A stretch of 64,000 bases of DNA from Thiodiazotropha sp040507225 (GCA_040507225.1 JBEVVG010000001.1:1922001-1986000); one strand, 5' to 3'. Positions 51,145-61,102 are shown, counted from the first letter of the stretch. Translations and numbers: made by a program. The notes: generated by a model from the letters alone, not told the origin.

Positions 51145-51177
51145 CCGGGGCACACCTCACCCCGGTTTGTTTCGTTT
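51145..51177 (+). terminator. Rho-independent terminator after the small membrane protein gene
   Basis: CCGGGG (51145-51150) pairs with CCCCGG (51160-51165), followed by a T-rich tract TTTGTTTCGTTT. A second small palindrome, TGTCAG-CA-CTGACA, lies just before it at 51127-51140. Confidence 0.65.
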
Positions 51178-51255
51178 ACGACAAAAAATCACCCAGGCAT
51201 TCCGCCGCCAACGCCATGCCGTTGTAAAAAAAGCATTTTTCCTCTGACTCGATGA

Positions 51256-51270
51256 TGGCACTGATATTGC
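51256..51270 (+). promoter_or_regulatory. Sigma-54 promoter candidate
   Basis: TGGCAC-TGATA-TTGC agrees with the -24/-12 consensus TGGCACG-N4-TTGC at every position except the G after TGGCAC, with correct spacing of the GG (51257-51258) and GC (51269-51270). The next base T gives TTGCT. A start near 51282 leaves a 34-base leader before the gene at 51316. The palindrome at 51127-51140, about 115 bases upstream of -24, could be an activator site. Confidence 0.75.
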
Positions 51271-51315
51271 TAGATGGCTCTATCATCACGCTATCGCTTA
51301 CATTTGGAGTCACTC

Positions 51316-51876
51316 ATGCTTTTGGAAAATTACAACCAGTCCGGCCTGCTTTTCAACACCAACTTCCTCGACCAGACCAGTACATCGGGGCTGTTCAGCT
51401 ATCGGGGCGAACTGGTGCTGGTTGAGGGGGAAATCGCAGATGACAAGGGGCATACCAAACCCCCGGTGAAGGTCATGCGCGGCGCCGTGTTGCTGGCCGA
51501 CGAGAAGATCCGCATGCTGATCGGGGCCCTGGATGATATTGCCTCGGTCAAGGAGCTGCTGGAAAAGTATCAGGGCGACTTCGCCGCCGACATGAAGGCC
51601 GTGCTGTTCGTGGTGAATATCGAGAAACCCGCCCAGGTCACCCTGGAGGGGGCTCAGCTGGTATTCATCCCGTTGCTTCAGGGTGTGCCCTGGAACGAGG
51701 TCATTGACGAACTGGGTCTCGAGAAGAGTGACTTCAAGGGGCAATCCGCAGCCGACAAACTGGTAACCCTGCAGGATGAGTTTGCCCGCTATAAACCCAA
51801 GTACGCCGAGGCCTCAATGGATGAAGTCCTGGCCAGCGCCACGGATGCGCAGCGCGAAGCCTGGGGCGCCGTCTGA
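51316..51876 (+). CDS. Unknown cytosolic protein, sigma-54-controlled
   Basis: The 186-residue product starts at the ATG at 51316 behind GGAG. It has no signal peptide or membrane helix. Visible pieces are an N-terminal beta-rich part (residues 1-45: NTNFLDQTSTSGLFSYRG, LVLVEGEIADD), a central helix with KIRMLIGALDDIASVKELLEKY, a strand pair KAVLFVVNIEKPAQVTLEG and QLVFIPLLQGVPW, and a charged helical tail. I do not recognise the family. The promoter is a good sigma-54 match. Confidence 0.75.
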   Translation: MLLENYNQSGLLFNTNFLDQTSTSGLFSYRGELVLVEGEIADDKGHTKPPVKVMRGAVLLADEKIRMLIGALDDIASVKELLEKYQGDFAADMKAVLFVVNIEKPAQVTLEGAQLVFIPLLQGVPWNEVIDELGLEKSDFKGQSAADKLVTLQDEFARYKPKYAEASMDEVLASATDAQREAWGAV

Positions 51877-52134
51877 TCCACGCCGGCGTGGATGCCCGCT
51901 GTGATCTCACCGATCCGGCGGGCAGTCTGCCCGTCCAAACCTGTCACGCAACTCGGGGCGAAGCGGTGTGCGGATCACCGGGATTTTGCCCACTCCGGCT
52001 GATCACTGGTGTGTATCAGGGTCAGATTTCGTCGTTGATCTGGAGCGAGTAAACGGCGCTCCGCTCGCCTTGATTGGCACTTTTTTCTGACATGGCCCAA
52101 CCCATCAGATTCGTATCGAAAGCGCTTGGGGCGA

Positions 52135-55100
52135 TCAGGAAGAGATGCCCGACGCCCTTCTGCTCAACAACTGGGTCAGATCAGACGCTGGAAGCGGTTT
52201 GCTGAAATAGAATCCCTGGGCATAATCGCAGCCGCGCCCCTTCAGGTAGTCTAACTGTTCCCGGGTCTCCACCCCTTCCGCAACCACCTGAAGTTTCAGC
52301 CCGTGCGCCATGGAAATCGTGGCATTGATCAATTCCCGGTCGGCAGGATCATCGCTGATATCGTCCACGAAACTGCGATCGATTTTGAGAAAGTGAAAGG
52401 AATAGTTTCTCAGGTAACTCAATGAGGAGTATCCGGTACCGAAATCATCCATACCGATATTGATCCCCGATGCGATCACCTGGGCCAGGGCCTGATCTAT
52501 GTAGGAGTGACCGCTCATCAATACGCCTTCCGTGATTTCGAGATCGATGAGGTGGGTCGGGACCCCGCTTTCCTGAATCAGCATTTCAATATCCTGGAAC
52601 AGATCCGGTTTGAGAAACTGCCGGGGTGAAATGTTCACGGCAATTCGAAACTCCGGCAGAAAACGTGTCTGCCACTGACGGGCCATGCTCAGGGATTGTC
52701 GAAGCACGAATTCACCCATCTCGACAATCATGCCCGACTGCTCGGCCACCGGGATGAATTCTGAAGGCGAGACCGAACCCAGGCCGGGGATGTCCCACCG
52801 CAACAGGGCTTCCGCACCCACGATGTCACCCGTGAGCAGGGAGATCTGAGGCTGATACACCAGGTAAAATTCCTGCCGCTCGAGTGCGCCATGCATGTGC
52901 TCTTCGAGTAACAGTCGCCGGGAGACCTCCCGATTCATGCTTTCGGTGAAATAGGAGTAGGTGTTCTTGCCCAATTGTTTGGAGTGGTACATCGCCGCAT
53001 CCGCATGGCGCAGCAGTTCGGATGCATTGGATCCGTCATTCGGGTAGATGGCGATGCCCACACTGGCCGAGATGAACAACTCCCGTCCATCAATTATAAA
53101 TATCCGGCGCAGCTGCTCGAGGAGTTTCTCAACGATCAGCGAGGCATGTTCCGGTTTGGTCAATCCGCTGAGAATCACCAGAAACTCGTCCCCGCTGAGA
53201 CGTCCCACGGTATCACCAAAGCGGACAGATCGTTGCAGCCTGCGGGAGGTCTCGACCAGAAGATGGTCACCAATCTCATGACCCAGGGAGTCATTCACCT
53301 TTTTGAAATCGTCCAGATCCACGAACAACACGCCTACCTGTCGCCCCAGTCGCTGAGCCTCGTTGACCAGCAATGAAAGCCTGTCCATGGAAAGAAAACG
53401 ATTCGGCAGATCGGTCAAGGCATCGAAATGGGCCTGATGGAGGATCTGCTCCTCGTACTGCTTTCTGACGGTAATGTCCTCCTTTACCGCGAAGTAGTGT
53501 TCGGTGACGCCCTCGTCATTGAGCACCGGCGCGATATGCGCATATTCCCAGAACAGCTCACCGCTCTTCTTACGGTTCTTAAACTCACCTTCCCAGGCCT
53601 CTCCATGGCTGATCGCCTGCCACAGACCCTGGTACTTGCTTCGGGACGTCTCACCCGATTTGAGCAGGGATGGACTTTTTCCCAGCACTTCGTTCAGGGA
53701 ATAACCGGTGAGACTTTCAAAGGTGTGATTGACATACTCGATGCGTCCCTTGGGATCCGTGATGATGACTGAAACGGGACTTTGCTCCACCGCCTGGGAA
53801 AGGGTACGCAATTGGGATTCGATCGCCTTACGCTGGGTGATATCCCGATAGACCGAAACCACGATGTCGTCCGAGAGGCGATAAATCCACGATTCCCGCC
53901 AGGACCCGGGATCCCGCTCATCCTGGTAGAAGGCCTCGGGAAAATGCTGTCTCTGGCCGGTTTTCCAGGCCTGCAGAAACACCTCCAGCAGGCCCGATTC
54001 CCTGACCCCCGGAAAAACTTCCGTGACCTTTTTACCGAGCAGCTCGCTGCGTGGAATTCCCTCCAGTTTTTCCGCTGAGCTGTTGAAATCCTCGAACATC
54101 AAATCCGCACCACCATCGACCACCTTGTATACCGCAACCGCACTCGGCATATGTTCAAACAGGGACTGGTAATAGGACTCGCTCTTCTTGAGTTTGATCT
54201 CATAACGTTTCTGCTCGGTGATATCCTGAATGACACCCTGCAGCAACCGCAGCTTGCGTTCCTCGTCGTACTTGTGCACGGCCTGACATTCGACCCAGCG
54301 CACCTCCCCGTCAGGACGGATGATACGGTACTGGGTGTGGTGGGGAGCGCCTTCCCTGACGGCATTGGTCAGAGACGCGATGACCTCGTCGCGATCCTTG
54401 GGATGGATGATTTCATCGAGCATCTCCAAGCCCATCGGACCGGTACAGGCAACCCCCAGGATCTTCTCCACCTCCGCCGACCATGTGGCCTGCATCGTCT
54501 CCGCGTTCAATTGCCAGTTCCCCAGGTGCGCGATGGACTGGGCCTCACGCAACAACGCCTCCTTGCGCTCGAGTTCATGTTGCAGTTTCTGCTGCTCGGT
54601 GATGTCCCGGGCAAAACCGACACTGCCCAAAAGCTCTCCCGCTTCATCCATCACCGGCGCGCGGTAAAATTCAAACCACCGCCTTCCCTCGGAATTGCCG
54701 ATCTCCTTGATGTCATGCAGACTCTCACCGGTTTGCAGCACGCGCCGATCATCGAGCTGGAAACCTTCCGCCTGCTGTTTCGGCCAAACATCGAAATCCG
54801 TTTTCCCCAGCAGTTCCCGCTCCGAAGCATATTGCAGCGAGTGGACAAAATGTTCATTCACCGCCCGGTAGCGTCCCCGGGTATCCTTCAGCCAGACCAG
54901 GAACGGAAAATTATCCAGCAGTGCACGCTGGTAGCTCGCCTTCTCATTCAATGCGAGTTCCGCCCGTCTCCGGTCGGTAATATCGTCATAGATCCCCAGG
55001 ATCCCGTACGTCACACCCTCATCATTGGTCAACGGCACTTTGGAGGTCCGCAGCCAGATCGTATCCCCCGCAGGTGTTGTCTGCGGTTCCTCTATCGAGA

Positions 55101-55713
55101 GTATCGGCTCGCCCTGCTCCATGACCCGTCGGTCATCCGCCTGGTAGAGCTCCGCCTGTGCCGCCCAGCCCATCTCGGTGTCGTCGTGTCCAATGAGCTG
55201 CTCGGGTGACTCATTGCCTGAGTCCCTCGCGAAAGCGATGTTACAACCCAGGTAGTTGAGACCCCGGTCTTTCCAGAAGATACGCACGGGCACACTATCG
55301 AGGATTTTCTGCAGAAAAGCCTTCTGCTCGGCGAGCTGGGTCCGGGCATCGTGCAGTTCGGTGATATCCTCGATGATGGATATGAAGAAGTCAGGCTCGC
55401 CGGATGCCTTCAGAATCAGGGATACGTTCAGGCGGATCCATACGATGCGCCCGGTTTTGTGGATATACCGCTTCTCCATGTGGTAGGCGCTGCGCTGACG
55501 GGCGAGCATCTCCCGCACATAGCCGAGATCCTGCTCCAGATCTTCCGGATGAGTGATATCCTGAAAGCTCAGTTTGAGCAATTCCTCGCGTTGATATCCG
55601 ACGATCTCACACAGCCGGTCGTTCACCTCGAGCCAGCTGCCGTCCGGCGCCACACGCGCTATACCCACTGCGGCCTGACGGAAAATCTGTTCGTATTGTT
55701 TCAGATCGGGCAT
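52135..55713 (-). CDS. Six-PAS GGDEF-EAL signalling protein
   Basis: The 1192-residue product has six PAS modules: about 5-125, 135-255, 262-380, 388-505, 512-630 and 636-755. The GGDEF domain (about 760-920) has SGDEF in the active site (GRLSGDEFL), so cyclase activity is doubtful though not excluded. The EAL domain (about 935-1185) carries EALLRW, and DDFGTGYSSLSYLRN with the metal-binding acids, so phosphodiesterase activity is likely. It is a single gene of the size typical of free-standing multi-sensor c-di-GMP proteins. No membrane helix is seen. Confidence 0.95.
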   Translation of the reverse strand: MPDLKQYEQIFRQAAVGIARVAPDGSWLEVNDRLCEIVGYQREELLKLSFQDITHPEDLEQDLGYVREMLARQRSAYHMEKRYIHKTGRIVWIRLNVSLILKASGEPDFFISIIEDITELHDARTQLAEQKAFLQKILDSVPVRIFWKDRGLNYLGCNIAFARDSGNESPEQLIGHDDTEMGWAAQAELYQADDRRVMEQGEPILSIEEPQTTPAGDTIWLRTSKVPLTNDEGVTYGILGIYDDITDRRRAELALNEKASYQRALLDNFPFLVWLKDTRGRYRAVNEHFVHSLQYASERELLGKTDFDVWPKQQAEGFQLDDRRVLQTGESLHDIKEIGNSEGRRWFEFYRAPVMDEAGELLGSVGFARDITEQQKLQHELERKEALLREAQSIAHLGNWQLNAETMQATWSAEVEKILGVACTGPMGLEMLDEIIHPKDRDEVIASLTNAVREGAPHHTQYRIIRPDGEVRWVECQAVHKYDEERKLRLLQGVIQDITEQKRYEIKLKKSESYYQSLFEHMPSAVAVYKVVDGGADLMFEDFNSSAEKLEGIPRSELLGKKVTEVFPGVRESGLLEVFLQAWKTGQRQHFPEAFYQDERDPGSWRESWIYRLSDDIVVSVYRDITQRKAIESQLRTLSQAVEQSPVSVIITDPKGRIEYVNHTFESLTGYSLNEVLGKSPSLLKSGETSRSKYQGLWQAISHGEAWEGEFKNRKKSGELFWEYAHIAPVLNDEGVTEHYFAVKEDITVRKQYEEQILHQAHFDALTDLPNRFLSMDRLSLLVNEAQRLGRQVGVLFVDLDDFKKVNDSLGHEIGDHLLVETSRRLQRSVRFGDTVGRLSGDEFLVILSGLTKPEHASLIVEKLLEQLRRIFIIDGRELFISASVGIAIYPNDGSNASELLRHADAAMYHSKQLGKNTYSYFTESMNREVSRRLLLEEHMHGALERQEFYLVYQPQISLLTGDIVGAEALLRWDIPGLGSVSPSEFIPVAEQSGMIVEMGEFVLRQSLSMARQWQTRFLPEFRIAVNISPRQFLKPDLFQDIEMLIQESGVPTHLIDLEITEGVLMSGHSYIDQALAQVIASGINIGMDDFGTGYSSLSYLRNYSFHFLKIDRSFVDDISDDPADRELINATISMAHGLKLQVVAEGVETREQLDYLKGRGCDYAQGFYFSKPLPASDLTQLLSRRASGISS

Positions 55714-56201
55714 GTTGAATCGGCCAGGCTGGGTCCTGCAGGTTTGTTTGTTTTGTCAGAACTGACTGGGAACGATCCCAATCTTTCCGGGCTATTGCAA
55801 ACAGCTCAGGGTGCATTGTGCGTATTCAGCAGCAGCCTATGGTTCTCAACGAAAACTGCCCGGCAAAACCCGCCCAAGGGTTCGCACTCGGCACCGGGTA
55901 ATGCACAGAGCTGGAGTAAATCCCATGCACTGCGAGACGCGCTTATCCTGCATCGGGATGCTTGATAACATAGCCGACCAGCCGGTATAGATAGCCATCG
56001 GCTGTCGCAGACACCTGGTGGAAGCCAGCCATCCCGATGTACGATGCCGCCCTGAGATCAGCGATCTCCTGACAGAGTATCTTGCAAAAGGTCCGTCGAA
56101 ATGGCCCGCAAAACTCACAGGAGGTTGCTTTGACCCCTCGAGATAATGAAATTATGGACTAGCCCCGTGACATATCAAATAGTGTAAACTTCCTGAATTT
56201 C
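55714..56201. promoter_or_regulatory. Divergent region between the PAS-GGDEF-EAL gene and dusA
   Basis: About 490 bases. I see no supported gene; short open frames have no ribosome sites. A -10-like element precedes dusA around 56183-56190 (TAGTGTAAAC). Nothing else stands out. Confidence 0.3.
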
Positions 56202-57221
56202 ATGCTTGACTCCCCAGCCATCCCAAACCCCCTGTCCCGCCGCTTCAGCGTCGCGCCGATGCTCGACTGGACTGACCGTTATTGCCGGTACTTCCTGCGC
56301 CTGATCAGCCGCCATACACTTCTGTATACCGAGATGGTGACCACGGGAGCCATCCTGCACGGCAAGCGGGCGCGGTTTCTGGATTTCGACCCGAACGAAC
56401 ATCCTATCGCACTACAGCTGGGAGGGAGCGATCCCCGGGAACTGGCGGCATCGGCCCGTCTCGGGGAATCCTGGGGATACGACGAAATCAATCTCAACGT
56501 GGGCTGCCCCTCGGACCGGGTTCAATCCGGCCGCTTCGGTGCCTGCCTGATGACGACCCCGGCGGTGGTGGCCGAGTGTGTGATGGCGATGCGGGATGCG
56601 GTGGTGCGGGATATCACGGTGAAACACCGGATCGGCGTGGATGAGTATGACAGCTACGCGGAACTCTGTGATTTCGTTGGCCGGGTATCCGAGGCTGGAT
56701 GCCACACCTTCATCGTACACGCCCGCAAAGCCTGGTTGCAGGGATTGAGCCCCAAGGAGAACCGGGACATTCCTCCCCTGTCCTACGAGACCGTGTATCA
56801 ACTCAAGGAGGATTTTCCCGAACTGGAAATCGTCATCAACGGAGGCATCACGAACCTGAAACAGGCCGCTGACCACCTACTGCGGGTGGACGGGGTGATG
56901 ATCGGCCGGGAAGCGTACCAGAACCCCTGGTTGCTGGCCGATGTCGACCGGGTAATCTTCGGCGATCCGGCCACCCCGCCGAGTCGCCACCAGGTCATCG
57001 AGACCCTGATCCCTTTCATCGAGCAGGAATTACGGGGCGGCACGCCGCTCAATCGCATGACCCGGCATTACCTGGGCCTGTTCCAGGGACTGCCAGGCGC
57101 CCGCAAATGGCGCCGCATGCTCAGTGAAAACGCCCACCGGGCGAATGCCGGCAGCGACCTCCTGCGCAGGGCCGCGGCACAGGTGACAGAAGCGCATCCG
57201 CCCGCACCACCCGCTGAATGA
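56202..57221 (+). CDS. dusA: tRNA-dihydrouridine synthase DusA
   Basis: The 339-residue flavoenzyme has the DusA pattern: RRFSVAPMLDWTDRYCRYFLR, YTEMVTTGAI, ALQLGGSDP, the catalytic-Cys region NVGCPSDRVQSGRFGACLM, TVKHRIGVDEYDSY and IVINGGITNLKQAADHL. It reduces U20/U20a in tRNA. The ATG at 56202 is close to the family start. Downstream, hairpins without T-tracts (CTGAAA/TTTCAG near 57228-57245; GGCCA/TGGCC near 57256) lie before the convergent argG. Confidence 0.95.
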   Translation: MLDSPAIPNPLSRRFSVAPMLDWTDRYCRYFLRLISRHTLLYTEMVTTGAILHGKRARFLDFDPNEHPIALQLGGSDPRELAASARLGESWGYDEINLNVGCPSDRVQSGRFGACLMTTPAVVAECVMAMRDAVVRDITVKHRIGVDEYDSYAELCDFVGRVSEAGCHTFIVHARKAWLQGLSPKENRDIPPLSYETVYQLKEDFPELEIVINGGITNLKQAADHLLRVDGVMIGREAYQNPWLLADVDRVIFGDPATPPSRHQVIETLIPFIEQELRGGTPLNRMTRHYLGLFQGLPGARKWRRMLSENAHRANAGSDLLRRAAAQVTEAHPPAPPAE

Positions 57222-57271
57222 TGACCCGCTGAAAGGGCCGTTTCAGCATCCCGTCCGGCCAGTCTGGCCGA

Positions 57272-58492
57272 TCAGCGTTTTTTCCGCGCGGCAACCCGCA
57301 GACGCAGGGCGTTCAACTTGATGAAGCCTTCTGCATCCTGCTGATTGTAGGCGCCGGCATCGTCTTCAAAAGTGGCGATGGATTCGTCGAACAGGCTGTT
57401 GCTCTCGGACTTGCGTCCCACCACATACACGTTGCCTTTGTAGAGCTTCAGCCGGACCACGCCATTGACCACTTCCTGGGTCGTATCGATGGCGGCCTGC
57501 AGCATCAGCCTTTCCGGGGCAAACCAGTAGCCGTTGTAGATCAGCTTGGCGTAGCGTGGCATCAGCTCATCCTTCATATGGGCCGCTTCGCGGTCCAGGG
57601 TCAACGACTCCATGGCACGATGAGCCTTGAGCAGGATCGTGCCGCCGGGTGTCTCGTAGCAACCCCGGGACTTCATGCCCACGTAGCGATTTTCGACGAT
57701 ATCAGCACGTCCGATGCCGTTCGCGCCGCCCAGTTGATTGAGTTTCAACAGCAGTTGCGCCGGCGAGAGTGGTTCGCCGTCGATGGATACCGGGTTACCC
57801 TGATCGAAACCGATCTCGATGTAAGTCGCCTGATCCGGCGCCTGTTCCGGAGACACCGACCAGCGCCACATGTCATTACCCGGCTCAGTCCAGGGATCCT
57901 CGAGATCATACCCCTCGTATGAGATGTGCAGCAGGTTGGCATCCATGGAGTAGGGAGATTTTTTACCCTCCCGTTTCATCTCGATGGAGATGCCATGGGT
58001 TTCCGCGTAGGCCAGCAGTTTCTCCCGGGAGGTGAGATCCCATTCGCGCCAGGGCGCGATAACCTTGATATCCGGGCGCAAGGCATAGGCCCCCAATTCG
58101 AAACGCACCTGATCGTTGCCTTTGCCGGTGGCACCGTGGGCGATTGCGTCGGCGCCGGTTTCATTGGCAATCTCAATCAACCGCTTGGCGATCAGCGGGC
58201 GCGCGATCGAGGTGCCGAGCAGATATTCCCCCTCGTAAATCGCGTTGGCGCGAAACATGGGAAACACGAAATCGCGCACGAACTCCTCGGTGAGGTCCTC
58301 GATGTAGATCTCCTTGATCCCGGCTGCCTCAGCCTTGCCGCGTACCGGTTCGACCTCTTCACCTTGGCCGATATCCGCGGTAAAAGTGACCACCTCGCAC
58401 TGATATTCGTCCTGCAGCCATTTAACGATAATCGAGGTGTCCAGCCCACCGGAGTAGGCCAGCACCACCTTTTTAATGCCATCTTTGGACAT
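57272..58492 (-). CDS. argG: Argininosuccinate synthase ArgG
   Basis: The 406-residue product is a full-length ArgG, joining citrulline and aspartate in arginine synthesis. Motifs include KKVVLAYSGGLDTSI (ATP P-loop-like), GATGKGNDQVRFE, WSVSPEQAPDQ and KSRGCYETPGGTILL. The start MSKDGIKKVVLAYSGG at 58492 is supported by the family; the upstream open frame is not. Confidence 0.97.
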   Translation of the reverse strand: MSKDGIKKVVLAYSGGLDTSIIVKWLQDEYQCEVVTFTADIGQGEEVEPVRGKAEAAGIKEIYIEDLTEEFVRDFVFPMFRANAIYEGEYLLGTSIARPLIAKRLIEIANETGADAIAHGATGKGNDQVRFELGAYALRPDIKVIAPWREWDLTSREKLLAYAETHGISIEMKREGKKSPYSMDANLLHISYEGYDLEDPWTEPGNDMWRWSVSPEQAPDQATYIEIGFDQGNPVSIDGEPLSPAQLLLKLNQLGGANGIGRADIVENRYVGMKSRGCYETPGGTILLKAHRAMESLTLDREAAHMKDELMPRYAKLIYNGYWFAPERLMLQAAIDTTQEVVNGVVRLKLYKGNVYVVGRKSESNSLFDESIATFEDDAGAYNQQDAEGFIKLNALRLRVAARKKR

Positions 58493-58592
58493 CCGAAATC
58501 TCCCGGAGTGAAGCGTGAAAGACGGAGGATTATAGACGATTCCCCGCCACGCCGCATTGTTGAAGCAGCCGCGGGAATCGCCCAATTCCGCT

Positions 58593-59294
58593 TCAAGGCA
58601 GCAGGATCAGAAACCGCCCCCCGCCCAGTTCCCCGCCATTTTCCAGGTTCACCCGGCCACGCTTTTCTCCATGCCGGTGCATGTCCAGAGCCACCTGGGT
58701 GAAGTAGATGCCCAGGCCGGTATTGTTGTTGACGAATCCCGACTCGACCCGACAGGCGCTCTCCTGTTGATCCAGCATGAACTGGGCAAAGCCTTCGCCG
58801 TTATCCTCCACCACCAGCAGCAATCCGTCATCGTTGCACTGCGCGGTCAGGCGGATGCAGTCCCGGGTATAGCGCAACGCGTTGTTCAGCGCATTGCCAA
58901 TCACCCCGGTCATCAGATTGCGATCAAAATACCAGTACAGATCCGGATCGCATACGATCTCGTACTTGAGGCGCTTTTCACGCAGGATCACACTGTGTTC
59001 CAACATCACCTCATCGAGAAAATCCGCCACCGAATGCGCGTCCACGTTGAGCATGTATTCCCCATCCTCTACCTTATACAGGGTCAGCATCTTCACCAGA
59101 TTGTTGTTGATGCGACGCACCTCGTACTCCATGTCGGCGCACTGATCCCGCATGGGACAGGATTCCGCCTGACAGCCATCCTCGATCAGTCCGATATTAC
59201 GCAGCAGCACACCCAGCGAATTCTTGATGTCATGCGCGACCATGGCAAATGCAGACGCCATGCCCAGGCCGATTTGTTGTTTGTTTCGATACAC
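58593..59294 (-). CDS. Soluble histidine kinase paired with a REC-TPR regulator
   Basis: The 233-residue product has no membrane helix and no separate sensor. H21 in AMVAHDIKNSLGVLLRN is the probable phosphorylated His; the ATPase part has NALNNALRY (N box), VEDNGEGF and GLGIYF. A short loop after the H-box holds CQAESCPMRDQC (about 41-52), three cysteines in a pattern that could bind a metal or cluster and might itself be the input. It lies downstream of the REC-TPR gene, 72 bases between, as the second gene of that unit. Confidence 0.88.
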   Translation of the reverse strand: MYRNKQQIGLGMASAFAMVAHDIKNSLGVLLRNIGLIEDGCQAESCPMRDQCADMEYEVRRINNNLVKMLTLYKVEDGEYMLNVDAHSVADFLDEVMLEHSVILREKRLKYEIVCDPDLYWYFDRNLMTGVIGNALNNALRYTRDCIRLTAQCNDDGLLLVVEDNGEGFAQFMLDQQESACRVESGFVNNNTGLGIYFTQVALDMHRHGEKRGRVNLENGGELGGGRFLILLP

Positions 59295-59366
59295 GGCAAA
59301 ACTCCAAAAAAAGCATTAACCTGAGATTGTTGACTTGTGAGCCCGATGCGCTTGCCAACCCGCCTG

Positions 59367-60980
59367 TCAGGGCATCAGTTCCTTGAGCGCATACAGGTAC
59401 TTCACTGTCTCGGGATCCTGACGATCGCCGCAACCCAGCACCCCAAGGGCATGTCGGCAGCGAAAATGGTAGCGGCTGTCGGCGCCCCGCTTGCGCATAA
59501 ACTCGATCATCACCTGCACCGCCATCAGCACCAGCGTCCGGTTACGGGGAAAACGGTCCACGGTATCGTTCAGCAGGTCGATAGCCTCCTGCAGGGATCC
59601 CTGGCGAACCCACCCCACACAGCGCGCCTGAATCTCGTCGAGTTCGTGTTTCAAACCGCAAATCAGTTCATCTGCCTGCTCCTGCTGCCCCAGCTCATGC
59701 ATCGCAGCCCGAACCCGCTCGATCCATTGCCGGTTGTCATGGTTGTTACTCACCACCAGACCAAACAGATCGAGGCTCAAACCCACCTGAGAGAGATGAA
59801 AACAATCCATGGCCACCGCAAGCAGCGCTTCCGAGGTCATGGTATGGCGATGCTCGTCGAGCAACCGCTTCAGCTCAATCAATTGGTTGTCGTTGTCGAT
59901 CGGCAGGGATTTGGCCTGCTTGACGAGCACCTCTCCGCAGAGCATCTGAATCCGGTCAGTGGGTTGATGACTGAATCGTTTGCGCCCCTTCTCCAGCAGT
60001 TTGATGGTCTTCGCCGGTTCACCCGACTCCTGGTAGATCCTGCCCAGCAGGCGAAACTCCTCGGCACTCGCAAAACAGGAGTTCTTTCCCCAATACACCG
60101 CTGACACCAGGGCCTTCTTCGCCACCTCATGCTGGCCGTTTCGCAAGGCGAGAGTGCCGAGACGACGTTGCCGGGAAACCGATTTGGGGGATATCTGCAC
60201 CGCCTGTTGCAGCAGTTGCTGCGCATCTTCCGGGGATTGTGTGGATTCGAGGACGGAGGCCAGCCAGTCATAGACCACAACGTAGTGGTCATTTTCCTCG
60301 ATCAACTCACGAAAGATGATCTCGGCATGCTTGAAGTCCTGGAGATAGAAAGCAATCTTGCCAAGACCGAACCGGGCCCAGTGAAAGTCCCGAATCGACA
60401 GCAGACTCCGGTAGATCCGCTCCGCCTCTCCATACTGATGCAGCGACAGTTGCAGTTCAGCCTGAAGCTTTGCCAGGTAGAGACTTTGCTTGAGGTCCTT
60501 GCCCCGGTGCCTGTCACACAGGTCAATCGCCCCGGTCAGGTCACCCCGGGACAGGGCGTCATCGATGACCTTCAGCTGATGCTTGCGTTTTATGGCACTG
60601 TTCAAGCGATGATAAAGCACTTCCCGGTTGATGGGCTTGACCATGTACTCATCGGGCTGATGCTCCAGAGCACTGAGCACCATTGACATGCTGCTCTCAG
60701 CGGTAACCATGAAAAAGATTGATGCGTGGCGCAGATAGCCCAGGTAGCGGGCTTCCTCCAATACCTGCTGTCCATCCTTGCCTTCACCCAGGTTGTAATC
60801 GCAGATGACCACATCGAAGTTTTCGCTGGCGAGTGCCTTCAAGGCAGTCTCTCCAGCGGCACAGACAGTGATCTGCTCCGCACCAAAACTCTCGAGCATG
60901 CCTTTGAAAGAGGCCCGCATCTGCTCGAAATCGTCAATAATGAGATAGTTGAAGCGCTTTTTGAGGTCGTCCTTGATCAT
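59367..60980 (-). CDS. Response regulator with TPR-repeat output
   Basis: The 537-residue product has a receiver (about 8-130; D16/D17, phosphoacceptor D61 in VVICDYNLG, K near 115) followed by about 400 residues of helical repeats that read as TPR/TPR-like (QYGEAERIYRSLLS, DFKHAEIIFRELI, SPEDAQQLLQQAV, NGQHEVAKKALVSAV, EPAKTIKLLEKGRKRF). There is no DNA-binding or enzymatic domain, so output is likely by protein contact. It is paired with the soluble kinase. A perfect FNR box lies about 109-122 bases upstream. Confidence 0.92.
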   Translation of the reverse strand: MIKDDLKKRFNYLIIDDFEQMRASFKGMLESFGAEQITVCAAGETALKALASENFDVVICDYNLGEGKDGQQVLEEARYLGYLRHASIFFMVTAESSMSMVLSALEHQPDEYMVKPINREVLYHRLNSAIKRKHQLKVIDDALSRGDLTGAIDLCDRHRGKDLKQSLYLAKLQAELQLSLHQYGEAERIYRSLLSIRDFHWARFGLGKIAFYLQDFKHAEIIFRELIEENDHYVVVYDWLASVLESTQSPEDAQQLLQQAVQISPKSVSRQRRLGTLALRNGQHEVAKKALVSAVYWGKNSCFASAEEFRLLGRIYQESGEPAKTIKLLEKGRKRFSHQPTDRIQMLCGEVLVKQAKSLPIDNDNQLIELKRLLDEHRHTMTSEALLAVAMDCFHLSQVGLSLDLFGLVVSNNHDNRQWIERVRAAMHELGQQEQADELICGLKHELDEIQARCVGWVRQGSLQEAIDLLNDTVDRFPRNRTLVLMAVQVMIEFMRKRGADSRYHFRCRHALGVLGCGDRQDPETVKYLYALKELMP

Positions 60981-61088
60981 GTCTGCACGGCTTGTGTGAG
61001 GTTGCTGTCCCTTTCTGAAATTCCAGGCTTTTCGCTAAGGTTAATAGCGCTCTGAAAGCGGAACCCTAAAATCGAATTCGCCGATTCC

Positions 61089-61102
61089 TTGATTCAGATC
61101 AA
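61089..61102 (-). promoter_or_regulatory. FNR box upstream of the REC-TPR/kinase operon
   Basis: TTGAT-TCAG-ATCAA is a perfect match to TTGAT-N4-ATCAA. If a -10 element (TATTAA, 61046-61041 on the minus strand) is used, the box centre would be at about -61.5, a class I position. It lies in the 429-base gap between ilvC and the REC-TPR gene. Confidence 0.65.

Noticed and set aside
55846..56118. 90-residue open frame between the PAS-GGDEF-EAL gene and dusA
   Set aside because: No ribosome site and no recognisable motif; the promoter regions of two divergent genes occupy the same stretch.
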